DNA of 56,744 bases from Xylophilus sp. (lineage in GTDB: Bacteria; Pseudomonadota; Gammaproteobacteria; Burkholderiales; Burkholderiaceae_C): the NCBI GenBank assembly GCA_009914555.1, contig WNDY01000027.1:1-56744 (forward strand), given 5' to 3'. The first letter of the stretch is position 1. The number at the start of each line of letters is the position of its first letter. Of the stretch, positions 46,222 to 55,311 are shown in pieces. Position numbers and translations under genes: made by a program. The notes below the pieces were generated by a model. It was not told where the DNA came from. It saw only the letters and a program-made list of their open reading frames with translations, and did no database searches.

Positions 46222-47039
46222 CCCAGCGCTTCCTGGGAGGGCCTGCAGCCATCGCGGGCAGCCTGTGGCGCAACCGTGCCCTGCTGCGGGCGTCCATCCG
46301 GCGGGAGATTCTCGGCCGCTACCGCGGCTCGGTGCTGGGGCTGCTGTGGTCGTTCTTCAACCCGCTGCTGATGCTCAGCGTCTACACCTTCGTCTTCAGC
46401 ACGGTGTTCAAGGCGCGCTGGAGCGCAGGCAGCGATTCGCGCACCGAATTCGCATTGGTGCTCTTTGCCGGGCTGATCGTCTTCAACGTGTTTTCGGAAT
46501 GCGTGGCCCGAGCCCCCACCCTGGTCATCGGAAATGCCAACTATGTGAAGAAGGTGGTGTTCCCGATCGAGATCCTTCCATGGGTCAACATGGGCGCGGC
46601 GCTGTTCCACATGCTCATCAGCGTGGTGGTCTGGCTGCTGGCCTACGCCGTCCTGATCGGGCCGCCGCATCTCACCGTTTTCTGGTTCCCGCTCGTGCTG
46701 CTGCCGCTGGTGCTGTTCGTGATGGGCGTGAGCTGGTTTTTGGCTTCGCTCGGCGTGTACCTGCGCGACGTGGGACAGTTCATCGGCCTGCTCATCACCG
46801 TGCTCACCTTTTTGTCGCCCATCTTCTACCCGGTCAGCGCGCTGCCTCAGGAGTTCCGCGACGTGATCTACCTGAGCCCGCTGACGCCGATCATCGAGCA
46901 GGCGCGGGACGTGCTGTACTGGGGGCGGCTGCCTGATGCCTGGCTGTATGTCAGAACGCTCGCGCTGTCGATCGTCTGCGCGCTGGCCGGCTTCTTCTGG
47001 TTCCAGCGGACGCGCAAGGGGTTTGCTGATGTCCTCTGA
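46218..47039 (+). CDS. wzm: ABC-2 permease for O-antigen/polysaccharide export (Wzm)
   Basis: The 273-residue protein has six membrane helices and the family start RREILGRYRGSVLGLLWSFFNPLLML. It forms the channel through which an undecaprenyl-linked polysaccharide crosses the inner membrane. It overlaps wzt by 11 bases. Confidence 0.92.
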   Translation: MTQRFLGGPAAIAGSLWRNRALLRASIRREILGRYRGSVLGLLWSFFNPLLMLSVYTFVFSTVFKARWSAGSDSRTEFALVLFAGLIVFNVFSECVARAPTLVIGNANYVKKVVFPIEILPWVNMGAALFHMLISVVVWLLAYAVLIGPPHLTVFWFPLVLLPLVLFVMGVSWFLASLGVYLRDVGQFIGLLITVLTFLSPIFYPVSALPQEFRDVIYLSPLTPIIEQARDVLYWGRLPDAWLYVRTLALSIVCALAGFFWFQRTRKGFADVL

Positions 47040-48384
47040 TACCAGCGTCGCGGTGCGCGGTCTCAGGAAACGCTACGAGATCTACGAGACCCCGCGACAC
47101 CGCCTGCAGCAGTTCGTCTTTCCGAGGATACAGCGCCTGTTGGGCCTGCCGGTGCGTCACTATTTCACGGAATTCTGGGCATTGCAGGACGTCAGCTTCA
47201 GCGTACAGCGTGGCGAGACGGTGGCTATCATCGGCCGCAACGGCAGCGGCAAGTCGACCCTGCTGCAAACGATCTGCGGCACCTTGCATGCCACGGAAGG
47301 AGAGGTCGAGACGCGCGGGCGCATCGCAGCGCTGCTGGAGCTGGGATCGGGCTTCAACCCCGAGTTCACCGGACGCGAGAACATCCTCATGAATGCGGCG
47401 ATCCTGGGGCTTGCGACCCAGGAGGTCGAGGCCCGCTTCGATGCCATCGCCGCGTTCGCCGACATTGGCGACTTCCTGGACCAGCCGGTCAAGACCTATT
47501 CCAGCGGCATGTACGTGCGCCTGGCCTTCGCCGTCATCGCGCACGTGGATGCTGACATCCTCATCATCGACGAGGCCCTGGCGGTCGGCGACGCGGTCTT
47601 TACGCAGAAGTGCATGCGGTTCCTGCGCGAGTTCAAGAAGCGCGGCACACTGATCTTCGTCAGCCACGACATGGGCTCGGTGCTCGCGCTCTGCGAGCGC
47701 GCCGTGTGGCTGCACCAAGGTCAGGTGCGCGACATCGGGCCGTCGAAGTCCGTGGCCGAGAAGTATCTCCAGTACACGCTGCAGGAGGTCTATGGTGACA
47801 GCGCGCGGCTGGAGGAACTGGAGGCCGACACATCTGCGCCGACGGACCTGCCGGCCGCACCCGGCCCTGCTTCGGCCGCCGCTATCGATTACCACAGCCA
47901 GGTGTCCGTGCAGGACCATCTGGCCGAAGCCAACGGCTGGCGCACCGGCGGCGGCGAGATCGTCTCGGTGACCCTCTCCGATGCAGATGGGCAGGTACCC
48001 TCCGTGCTGCAGGGCGGCGAGACCGTGCGCATGACGGTGCAGGCCCGGCTGCACCAGCCCATGGCCAACCCCATCATCGGCTTCCTCGTGCGCGACCGTC
48101 TCGGGCAGGACCTGTTCGGCGAGAACACCCTGCCGGCGTCGGCTCGCAGGCCATGTTCCGCGGAAGCGGGGCAATTGCTTGCGGCCCAATTCGTATTCCG
48201 ACTTCCTATGCTCCCCAACGGTACCTATTCGGTCATGACGTCACTGGCCGACGGCGATCTCTACAACAACGTCCAGCACCACTGGCTGCATGATGCGGTG
48301 CTTCTCCACGTCAACTCCAGCACGGTTCGCTGGGGCCTGGTGGGTGTGCAGTGTCGCGAAGTCTCTCTGGAGGTGGCCGAATGA
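47029..48384 (+). CDS. wzt: ABC ATPase for polysaccharide export with C-terminal glycan-binding domain (Wzt)
   Basis: The 451-residue protein has Walker A GRNGSGKST, the KpsT/Wzt signature KTYSSGMYVRLAFA and Walker B ILIIDEALAVGD in the first 270 residues. From about residue 310 on there is a beta-sandwich (Wzt_C-like; EIVSVTLSDADGQVPSVLQGGE, GFLVRDRLGQDLFGENT). In known systems this domain reads a chain-end modification before export. The next gene is a methyltransferase, which would supply such a cap. Confidence 0.92.
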   Translation: MSSDTSVAVRGLRKRYEIYETPRHRLQQFVFPRIQRLLGLPVRHYFTEFWALQDVSFSVQRGETVAIIGRNGSGKSTLLQTICGTLHATEGEVETRGRIAALLELGSGFNPEFTGRENILMNAAILGLATQEVEARFDAIAAFADIGDFLDQPVKTYSSGMYVRLAFAVIAHVDADILIIDEALAVGDAVFTQKCMRFLREFKKRGTLIFVSHDMGSVLALCERAVWLHQGQVRDIGPSKSVAEKYLQYTLQEVYGDSARLEELEADTSAPTDLPAAPGPASAAAIDYHSQVSVQDHLAEANGWRTGGGEIVSVTLSDADGQVPSVLQGGETVRMTVQARLHQPMANPIIGFLVRDRLGQDLFGENTLPASARRPCSAEAGQLLAAQFVFRLPMLPNGTYSVMTSLADGDLYNNVQHHWLHDAVLLHVNSSTVRWGLVGVQCREVSLEVAE

Positions 48385-49367
48385 CCTCGCTTGTCGAATT
48401 GCACGCAGACCATATCGGCAAGGTATCCGACCGCTGGACCCGGTACGTATGTGAATACGACCGCCTCTTCGCGCCGTACCGTGACCGGCCTGTACGGCTG
48501 CTCGAGATCGGAGTGCAGAACGGCGGATCCTTGGAAATTTGGAGCCGCTACTTCGCCCAGGCGCAGATCCTCGTGGGTTCCGATATCGAGCCGGGCTGCG
48601 CTGCGCTGACCTTCGACTCGCCACGTGTGCAACTGGTGGTCGCCGACGTCAATACCGACGAGGCGCAGTCCCGCATCCTGGCGCTGTCGCCGGTGTTCGA
48701 CATTGTGATCGACGACGGTTCGCACCGGTCTTCGGACATCGTGGAGTCGTTCTGCCGCTATTTCCCCCGGCTGGCCGAGGGTGGCGTTTTCGTGGCGGAG
48801 GATCTGCATTGCTCCTATTGGCAGGACTACGAGGGCGGCCTGTACGACCCGCATTCGGCCATCGCGTTCTTCAAGCGCCTGGTCGATGTGATCAACCACG
48901 AGCACTGGGGAGTGGCTCGTGAGAAGTCCGCCGTGCTGGAGGGCTTGCTGCAGGCATACGGTGTGGCGATCGATGAGGAGGTGCTGGCTTCCATCCATTC
49001 GGTGGAGTTCGTCAACTCGATCTGCGTCGTGCGCAAGACTGCGGCAGTCGACAACGTGCTCGGGCCGCGCATCGTCCGTGGCCAGCAAGAGTCCGTCGCA
49101 CAGGGGCACCATGCGCTGGAAGGCTCGGCACTTGTCGCGCCGAGCCAGGAGGACAACCCTTGGTCCAATCTGCCGCAGGCACCCGAAGAAGCGTGGCTGC
49201 CGCTGCAACAGCAGCAGCGGGCGCTGGAGGCGCAGCGGGCGCAGGCCCAGGAAGCGTTGGCCCGGACGAGGGAGGAGCTTTTCCAGGCGCAGGCGGCCGT
49301 AGCAGCATTCCGTCGATCATTCGCGGGGCGGCTGCACGCTTGGTGGCAGCGCACGTTCGGACCATGA
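48381..49367 (+). CDS. SAM-dependent methyltransferase (MycE/TylF/CmcI-like) with coiled-coil tail
   Basis: The 328-residue protein has the SAM motif LLEIGVQNGGSLEIW and the metal-binding motif VIDDGSHRSSD of sugar O-methyltransferases, in residues 1-225. The last 70 residues form a Gln/Ala-rich coiled coil (QQQQRALEAQRAQAQEALART) and end in a basic amphipathic segment. The tail is like those that set chain length in terminating enzymes, so it may cap the polysaccharide that Wzt then recognises. This role is inferred. Confidence 0.8.
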   Translation: MTSLVELHADHIGKVSDRWTRYVCEYDRLFAPYRDRPVRLLEIGVQNGGSLEIWSRYFAQAQILVGSDIEPGCAALTFDSPRVQLVVADVNTDEAQSRILALSPVFDIVIDDGSHRSSDIVESFCRYFPRLAEGGVFVAEDLHCSYWQDYEGGLYDPHSAIAFFKRLVDVINHEHWGVAREKSAVLEGLLQAYGVAIDEEVLASIHSVEFVNSICVVRKTAAVDNVLGPRIVRGQQESVAQGHHALEGSALVAPSQEDNPWSNLPQAPEEAWLPLQQQQRALEAQRAQAQEALARTREELFQAQAAVAAFRRSFAGRLHAWWQRTFGP

Positions 49368-50314
49368 ATGACCCAGTGCAGGCAGATCTTCCGCTGGTGC
49401 ACGTGCTGCTCGCCGTCTACAACGGCGAACGGCATCTGCCCGCCCAGCTCGCCTCGCTGGCGGCGCAGACCGGCGTTCGCGTGCGACTGCACGTGGCCGA
49501 CGACGGCTCCAGCGACGCCTCCGTCGCCATCGTGCGCGCATTCGATGCCTGGCCGGTAGTCTGGCATGCGCGCCATCCTCGCGGCGGCGCGAGCGCAAAC
49601 TTTCTGAACCTCATATGCCAGGTGGCGCCAGCCATGGGACCCGACGAATGGCTGTCGCTCTGCGACCAGGACGACATCTGGCATGCGGACAAACTCGCCC
49701 GGGCCGTGGCTGCGCTGCGCGGCCTGCCGTCGGAATTGCCTGCGGCCTATGGCGCGCGCACGCTCGCGGTCGACGCCGGAGACCGGCCGCTGGGCCCGTC
49801 GTTCCTCGCGCAGCGGCCGACCGGCTTTGCGAACGCACTGGTGCAGTGTTTTATGGGCGGCAACACGCTGGTCTTCAACGCGGCAGCGGCCGCGCTGCTC
49901 GCGCGCGGCGGGTTTGCCGACAGCGGCGTCATCGCGCACGATTGGCTCGCCTACCAACTCATCACCGGCGCAGGCGGGCGCTTCGTCTATGACCCGGAAC
50001 CCTGCCTGCGCTACCGTCAGCACGGCGACAACGCGGTCGGCTCCAACCGCGGCTGGCGTGCCAAGGCGTTGCGGCTGCGCAGCCTGGCCGCTGGAGATTA
50101 TCGGGAGTGGAACGGCCGTAACATCGCCACGCTGCAGTCGATCCGCAGCGTCCTGACGCCGGAAAATGCCGGCCGGTTCGATGCTTTCGTGCGGGCCCGC
50201 TCGGCACGCTGGCCCTGGCAGCGCCTCGCGGCGCTGGCGCGCAGCGGCGTTTATCGCCAGCGCGCCCTGCAGACCGCGGCGCTCTGGCTGGCCTGCCTGG
50301 CGGGGAAGCTGTGA
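49364..50314 (+). CDS. Glycosyltransferase family 2 (rhamnosyltransferase-like)
   Basis: The 316-residue GT-A enzyme has LLAVYNGERHLPAQLASLAAQ, DDGSSDAS and the DxD-containing CDQDDIWHADKLARA. Such sequences are common among O-antigen rhamnosyltransferases. It overlaps the methyltransferase and the next transferase gene by four bases. Donor is likely dTDP-rhamnose from the same operon; the acceptor is unknown. Confidence 0.85.
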   Translation: MNDPVQADLPLVHVLLAVYNGERHLPAQLASLAAQTGVRVRLHVADDGSSDASVAIVRAFDAWPVVWHARHPRGGASANFLNLICQVAPAMGPDEWLSLCDQDDIWHADKLARAVAALRGLPSELPAAYGARTLAVDAGDRPLGPSFLAQRPTGFANALVQCFMGGNTLVFNAAAAALLARGGFADSGVIAHDWLAYQLITGAGGRFVYDPEPCLRYRQHGDNAVGSNRGWRAKALRLRSLAAGDYREWNGRNIATLQSIRSVLTPENAGRFDAFVRARSARWPWQRLAALARSGVYRQRALQTAALWLACLAGKL

Positions 50315-51231
50315 TGCATCCAAGCAGCCAGGCCACGGACGTGCAGATGGTGGTAGCCATCGTCGTTACCTATGAGCCCGATCTGGAGGCGCTGCGTCGC
50401 CAGTTCGAGGCACTGGTCCCACAGGTCGCGGCCGTCGCCATCGTCGATAACGGGTCGCGCGAGGATGTGGCCGGCTGGCTTGCTCAGCAACCGTCTGCCG
50501 TGGGTGCACGGCATGCGGTGCTGCCGCTGGGCGCCAACCGCGGCATCGCCGCTGCACAGAACGCCGGCATCGCCTGGGCCCGTACGCATGGTGCGAGCCA
50601 TGTGCTGCTCATGGACCAGGACAGCGTTCCGGCCCCCGGTATGGTCGCCGTGCTGCTGGCCACAGCCGCGTCGCGGCCCGACGCGGCGGCTGTCGGGCCG
50701 CGTTACCTCGACAGTCGCCAGGACAATCCGCCGCCCTTCATTCGCGTCGAAGGTCTGCGCCTGCACCGCCACGCCTGCGTGCCGGGCCGGCCCGTGGTGC
50801 CGGTCGACTACCTGATCGCCTCAGGCTGCCTGATCCCGATGGCCGTGCTCGACGCAGCCGGCACCATGCGCGAAGACCTGTTCATCGACTATGTGGACAT
50901 CGAATGGGGGCTGCGCGCCAAGGCTGCCGGTCTGCAAAGCTACGGTGCCTGCGAGGCCGCGATGGCCCATACCCTCGGCGAGGCGCCGCTGCGCTTCGCG
51001 GGCCGTGCAATCCCGGTGCACTCGCCGCTGCGGCACTACTACCACGTGCGCAACGCGGTTCTGATCTACCGCGAGCCCTGGGTGCCGCTGAACTGGAAGC
51101 TCGTCGATGGCTGGCGGCTGCTGCTGAAGTTCGGCTTCTATTCGCTCATCACGCCGCCGCGGCGCCAGCATTTCAGCATAATGCTGCGCGGGTTATGGCA
51201 TGGACTGCGCGGCCGGGCAGGTACCCTGTAA
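50314..51231 (+). CDS. Glycosyltransferase family 2 (rhamnosyltransferase)
   Basis: The 305-residue enzyme resembles the RfbF/RfbN type rhamnosyltransferases: AIVVTYEPDLEALRRQFEAL, IVDNGS, MDQDSVPAPGMV, then RYLDSRQDN and DYVDIEWGLRAKAAG. The ATG at 50314 or the GTG one codon before (50311) can be the start. It ends the nine-gene operon. Confidence 0.88.
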   Translation: MHPSSQATDVQMVVAIVVTYEPDLEALRRQFEALVPQVAAVAIVDNGSREDVAGWLAQQPSAVGARHAVLPLGANRGIAAAQNAGIAWARTHGASHVLLMDQDSVPAPGMVAVLLATAASRPDAAAVGPRYLDSRQDNPPPFIRVEGLRLHRHACVPGRPVVPVDYLIASGCLIPMAVLDAAGTMREDLFIDYVDIEWGLRAKAAGLQSYGACEAAMAHTLGEAPLRFAGRAIPVHSPLRHYYHVRNAVLIYREPWVPLNWKLVDGWRLLLKFGFYSLITPPRRQHFSIMLRGLWHGLRGRAGTL

Positions 51232-51279
51232 GAGGCGCGCCGAGGAGCGCCCAGAGATGCCGCTTCGGAGATCACGGGG

Positions 51280-53145
51280 TCAGCCTTGCACCGCCGGTGC
51301 ATGTTCGGGCAGCCGCGGAGGCCAGGCGAGCCAAGAGGTCTCGTGTTCCAGGCAGAGGTTGGGGTTGTAGAACGGATCGTGTGCCAGCTTCCTGCCCCAG
51401 GCACGGTGCATGTAGGCCACTTCGCGGGCGAAACGTTCGGCCTTCGGGCCGCTGGTGTCGGCGCCCCGTGAAGCCGATTCGTGGTGGTAGAGCAAGGCCC
51501 AGGGCGTCCAGACATTGCGGTAGCCGGCCTCGCGCACGCGAAGGCAGAAGTCCACGTCGTTGAAGGCCACGGTCAGGTGCTCCTCGTCGAGACCACCAAC
51601 TTCCTCATAGATTGCCTTGCGCACCACGAGGCAGGCGGCGGTGACTGCTGACAGCGCCTGCGTAAGCACCGCACGGCCGAAGTAACCCGGCGCGTCCCGC
51701 TCGCGCTTCCAGTGCAGATGCCCGGCTACGCCGCCGAGGCCGGTGACGACGCCGGCATGCTGCACCAGCCCGTCGGGATAAAGCAGTTTGGCGCCTACGG
51801 CGCCGACACCTTCGCGCAGCGCCAGCGACACCAGTTCGCCGAGCCAGCCGGGCTCGATCACTTCGATGTCGTTGTTGATCAGGCCTACCAATTCGCCGTT
51901 CGCTTGCCGCACGGCGGCGTTGTTGAGCGCAGAGTAATTGAACGGCCGATCATCGCGTAGTACGCGGATCTGTGGGTGCCGTGCGTACTCGGCGAACTTC
52001 GCCAGTGCCTCGGGCTCATCGGAGCCGTTATCGACGAGCAGAATCTCGAAGTTGCGGTAGGTCGTCTTGCCGAGAATGCTGTCGATGCACTGAGTGACGA
52101 ACTGGGCTTGATTGCGTGTCGGAATGACCAGGCTCACAAGCGGCGGGTCCGAAGGCAGATGCGCATGGAACCGGTAATAGCCGTTGGACAGTGCCTCCAC
52201 GGTACCGGCCCAGCCTTGCGAGGCCACGAAGTCGGACAGCGCCCGTTGGCCGGCGATCTGTGCGTAAGGCTTCTCGCCGGGGGCCAGGGCCGTGCTGCCG
52301 GGCAGGACGCGCCAGTGGTAGAGCACATACGGGATATGCACGATCTGCTGCGCGCCGATGCACGCTATGCACCGCAGCGCAAGGTCATAGTCTTGTGAGC
52401 CCTCATAGCCCAGGCGGAAGCCCCCGACCTGTTGCACGAGTTCGCGCCGATACACGCCGAGGTGGCTGACGAAGTTCTGCGACAAGAACAGCTCCAGGTT
52501 CCAATCGCTCTTGAAATACGGGTCGAAACGGCGGCCCTTCGCATCGAGTTTGTCCTCGTCGCTGTAGAGGATCTGTGCGTCGGGATGCGTCTGCAGCGCT
52601 TCGGCCACGCGCAGCAGCGCATCCGGAGTGAGCAAGTCGTCCTGGTCCAGCAGGGCGACGAAGTCGCCGTCGGCCAGCGCGAGCGCCGCGTTCGACGTGG
52701 CCGAGATGTGGCCGTTGACAGCGTTGCGGCCCACGCGGATACGGCTGTCGCCGGTAGCCAGCGTCTGCAGGCGAGGCCATACCTGTGGATCGGTGGAAGC
52801 ATCGTCCACCAGGATGAGCTGCCAGTCCGGATAGACCTGCATGCGCACGGAGGAAACGGCCTCGTCCAGCAGGGCCAGCGGCGGGTTGTAGACGGGCACG
52901 AGGACCGAGAAGCGCGGTCGCCAGGCGAGGCCGTATGCACGGGAAGTCAGCGTCCGCAAACGTTTCACGTCAAGGCTGTCGTAGCGGGCGATCCAAGCGG
53001 TGTAATCGCGGTCGTTGCTGGCCGCGGAGCGCGTGGTGTTCGTCTTGAGGCGGATCACGCGGGCGACGCTGTACCAGCCTTCCGTGCGCCACAGGCGCCA
53101 AGCCGTGCGGGCCTTTCGGAGGTAGGTCGAGGCAGATGTACTCAT
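51280..53145 (-). CDS. Large glycosyltransferase with two tandem GT2 domains
   Basis: The 621-residue cytoplasmic protein has two GT-A domains. The first starts near residue 79 (FSVLVPVYNPPLALL, LVDDAST, LLDQDDLLTPDAL). The second starts near 355 (VSLVIPTRNQAQFV, LVDNGSDEP, LINNDIEVIEPGWL) and includes NDVDFCLRVREAGYRNVW. Such tandem enzymes add two sugars or build repeats. The ATG at 53145 was picked because upstream frame is not protein-like. It faces the rfb operon, ending 48 bases from it. Confidence 0.88.
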   Translation of the reverse strand: MSTSASTYLRKARTAWRLWRTEGWYSVARVIRLKTNTTRSAASNDRDYTAWIARYDSLDVKRLRTLTSRAYGLAWRPRFSVLVPVYNPPLALLDEAVSSVRMQVYPDWQLILVDDASTDPQVWPRLQTLATGDSRIRVGRNAVNGHISATSNAALALADGDFVALLDQDDLLTPDALLRVAEALQTHPDAQILYSDEDKLDAKGRRFDPYFKSDWNLELFLSQNFVSHLGVYRRELVQQVGGFRLGYEGSQDYDLALRCIACIGAQQIVHIPYVLYHWRVLPGSTALAPGEKPYAQIAGQRALSDFVASQGWAGTVEALSNGYYRFHAHLPSDPPLVSLVIPTRNQAQFVTQCIDSILGKTTYRNFEILLVDNGSDEPEALAKFAEYARHPQIRVLRDDRPFNYSALNNAAVRQANGELVGLINNDIEVIEPGWLGELVSLALREGVGAVGAKLLYPDGLVQHAGVVTGLGGVAGHLHWKRERDAPGYFGRAVLTQALSAVTAACLVVRKAIYEEVGGLDEEHLTVAFNDVDFCLRVREAGYRNVWTPWALLYHHESASRGADTSGPKAERFAREVAYMHRAWGRKLAHDPFYNPNLCLEHETSWLAWPPRLPEHAPAVQG

Positions 53146-53505
53146 GGTGAACTGGGTAAGTCGCTGAGCGAAGTGGTCGAGGACTGAGAAGGTGTGAACG
53201 AGCCCGTCATGCCCGCCGGTCTCGCCATGACACGTGCGCTCTGCGTTGCAAATACCCGCCGTGGCCTGGGCCACATCTGCGCTTTGTGTTTGATCGCCCG
53301 CGTTCTGGCGGGCCATCGGACGACGCCGGATTCGTTCACACCTTCTGAGATCGGGATGGTAAGCCCGGCTCGCCTGCCGAGCGGCACGGTGCATCTTGCG
53401 ACTTCTGGCGTGCGGCGCCGCGCGTCGCGTCACTTTCCGGCTGCGGCGCGATGAGAAGTAAGGTTGGTCTCGGGACGAGGCTGCCAGTGCGTCCCGGCAG
53501 GGAAA
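53146..53505. other. 360-bp gap with a 14-bp inverted repeat (53188-53345)
   Basis: GAAGGTGTGAACGA (53188-53201) and its exact reverse complement (53332-53345) enclose 130 bases. Inside is a smaller GCCCGC/GCGGGC hairpin near 53296-53313. I see no gene. The segment lies between the DUF2142 gene end and the tandem transferase start, so it could be a structured leader of the latter or a tiny mobile repeat. Confidence 0.6.
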
Positions 53506-54882
53506 TCAATGATAGCGGGCGTTCAGCGCAGGCAGCAAGGCGGAGAGCGAGGCTGCGGCGAACAGCAGGACGAGGGGAGCGGCACGCCACCAGGGCCGCC
53601 AATTGTCATGTGTGCCGCTGAGCGCGGCCGCGGCGACAAGCAGCGGTGCAACGAAGTAGCGGCCCTGCACGCCAGCCACGTGGTCAGTCGGATGCGGCGT
53701 CCAAGTCACGAGCATCGCCAGGAATACGAGCAGAATGGAGCCGGCTGCGGTCAGCAGCAGCCAGAGTCGCTCGGGCGCATCCCTGCGCAATGTCTTCCAG
53801 GAAAGCGACGCCATGGCGCAGGCACCGAGGCCATAGGTGAGCCAGACGTACCACTCGGGCGACAGCGCAGTGTCCAGCCAGCCTAGTACGCCGATGAACG
53901 TGTCAGTATAGCTCTTCCAGACCGCAGGGTTGCTGACGGTCGCTTCGGTGATGCGCAGGAACTCCAGCGGATGGGCCGCGTAGTGCTGCAAAAGCTCTCC
54001 GGTGCCTTGGTCGCGTGGCACACGGGTGTCTACCGTCGTCTTTAGCGCATACACCGTCCATGCGGCGACCAGCAGGATCACGACCAGACCGAGGCCCGCT
54101 GCGCGCCAAGAGCGCCGCCGCCATGCAAGGAACAGCGGCAGCCCCAGCATGGGCAGAAGCTGGTTGCGGCTGGTGCACAGCAGCAGCAGTGTTGCTGCCA
54201 GTGTCCAGAGATGCCAGCGCGGCGGTGGCGCCTGTGCACGGTCCGAACCGCGCAGAAACAGCGCCACTGCCAGCACGACAAGCGCGGCGCTGATGCCGTC
54301 GATGACCGGAGACACTGCCTGGAACAGACTCATCGGTAGCAGCAGCAACGCCGCCGCGAGCGGGTTGGGTGGAAGGATCGTGCACGCCAGCGCAAGCAGG
54401 CCTATGACGGCGAGCCAGTTCATCGCCCGTGCGAGACGGTACGAATGCTGGACTGTCATTTCGAGCTGCTGACCGACGGCCAGGCCCAGGGCATGGGGCG
54501 CATAGATGAGTGGCAAGTAGTAGCCGGTGCCACCGACCGCCTGAAACGTGCGGTCCGTTTGCGGTGGACTCCAGCGCAGCGACTTGGCCCGCTGGCGGTC
54601 TTCTTCGGATAGCCGCTTGTTCTCGGGTTTGCCGATCAAGGGGAGATACAGGCGCAGGTATTCGGTGAACGCTGGCTCGAAGTATCCGCCTGAGTCCTGC
54701 CCGGCCGGGTGCTCCAGCAGAAGATGCCCCCGCGAAATCAGATAGGCCCGGCCCAAATGCGCGTTCTCGTCGGGCGACTGAAAGGCCGGTATGCGAACGG
54801 AAATGCCCCAGCAGCCCAGGAGGGCCACCACCCAAAGCAGGCGCTGGCCCGCCGCGCGCCAGCGAAGCGCTGCAACTGTCAT
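53506..54882 (-). CDS. DUF2142 membrane protein
   Basis: The 458-residue protein has about eleven membrane helices, with a large periplasmic loop after the first (PAFQSPDENAHLGRAYLISRG is typical of DUF2142). Members sit in polysaccharide loci and resemble GT-C glycosyltransferases that use lipid-linked sugars. The acidic SPDENAH motif after helix 1 would fit a GT-C active site. Its start overlaps the next upstream gene by four bases. Confidence 0.82.
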   Translation of the reverse strand: MTVAALRWRAAGQRLLWVVALLGCWGISVRIPAFQSPDENAHLGRAYLISRGHLLLEHPAGQDSGGYFEPAFTEYLRLYLPLIGKPENKRLSEEDRQRAKSLRWSPPQTDRTFQAVGGTGYYLPLIYAPHALGLAVGQQLEMTVQHSYRLARAMNWLAVIGLLALACTILPPNPLAAALLLLPMSLFQAVSPVIDGISAALVVLAVALFLRGSDRAQAPPPRWHLWTLAATLLLLCTSRNQLLPMLGLPLFLAWRRRSWRAAGLGLVVILLVAAWTVYALKTTVDTRVPRDQGTGELLQHYAAHPLEFLRITEATVSNPAVWKSYTDTFIGVLGWLDTALSPEWYVWLTYGLGACAMASLSWKTLRRDAPERLWLLLTAAGSILLVFLAMLVTWTPHPTDHVAGVQGRYFVAPLLVAAAALSGTHDNWRPWWRAAPLVLLFAAASLSALLPALNARYH

Positions 54883-55241
54883 GTCCGCGTTTTCCAGCCG
54901 ACCGAGATCCATACCCCCAGCAGGATAAACATGCCGCCCACCATGTTTTGCCAGCGCAGTGGTTCCTGCAGGAGCCAGTGGCCCAGCAGCGGTACAAAGA
55001 AAAAGGCGAGGGCTACGAACGGATAGGCCAGCGCCAGCGGGATATGGCGCAGCAGTACGATCCAGAAAGCGGTCGCTACCGCATAGACCGCCAGTGCCAC
55101 CCAAAGGTGTCCGTTGAACAGAATTTGCTGTACCAGAGGCGCGGCATCAACCATGTTGCGTGCAGCGAGCTTGAAGAGCACTTGGCCCACAGCGAGTGCG
55201 AGCACGGTGGAGATGGTGAGGGCGTACTGTTGGAGTGACAC
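54879..55241 (-). CDS. Small EamA/SMR-like membrane protein
   Basis: The 120-residue protein has four membrane helices and the family pattern GQVLFKLAAR, LAYPFVALAFFFVPLLGHWLLQEPL. In related loci such proteins help move lipid-linked sugars across the membrane (ArnE/F type) next to a polyprenyl-phosphate glycosyltransferase, and one precedes it here. A GTG at 55241 is taken as start because it begins the first helix; its ribosome site is poor. Confidence 0.72.
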   Translation of the reverse strand: MSLQQYALTISTVLALAVGQVLFKLAARNMVDAAPLVQQILFNGHLWVALAVYAVATAFWIVLLRHIPLALAYPFVALAFFFVPLLGHWLLQEPLRWQNMVGGMFILLGVWISVGWKTRT

Positions 55242-55311
55242 GGAGTCGTCAGGCTTGTGAGGAAATAAGTGGGCAGGAGTCGCTGGGGTCGTCAGCAGGC
55301 CGCAAGCCCCG

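Noticed and set aside
51232..51279. Short GGCGC/GCGCC hairpin between the convergent glycosyltransferase genes as terminator
   Set aside because: The stem is only five pairs and no T-run follows.
54909..54926. ATACCCCC followed by AGGATA at the end of the EamA-like gene
   Set aside because: It is coding sequence and has no partner box 53 bp away on either side.
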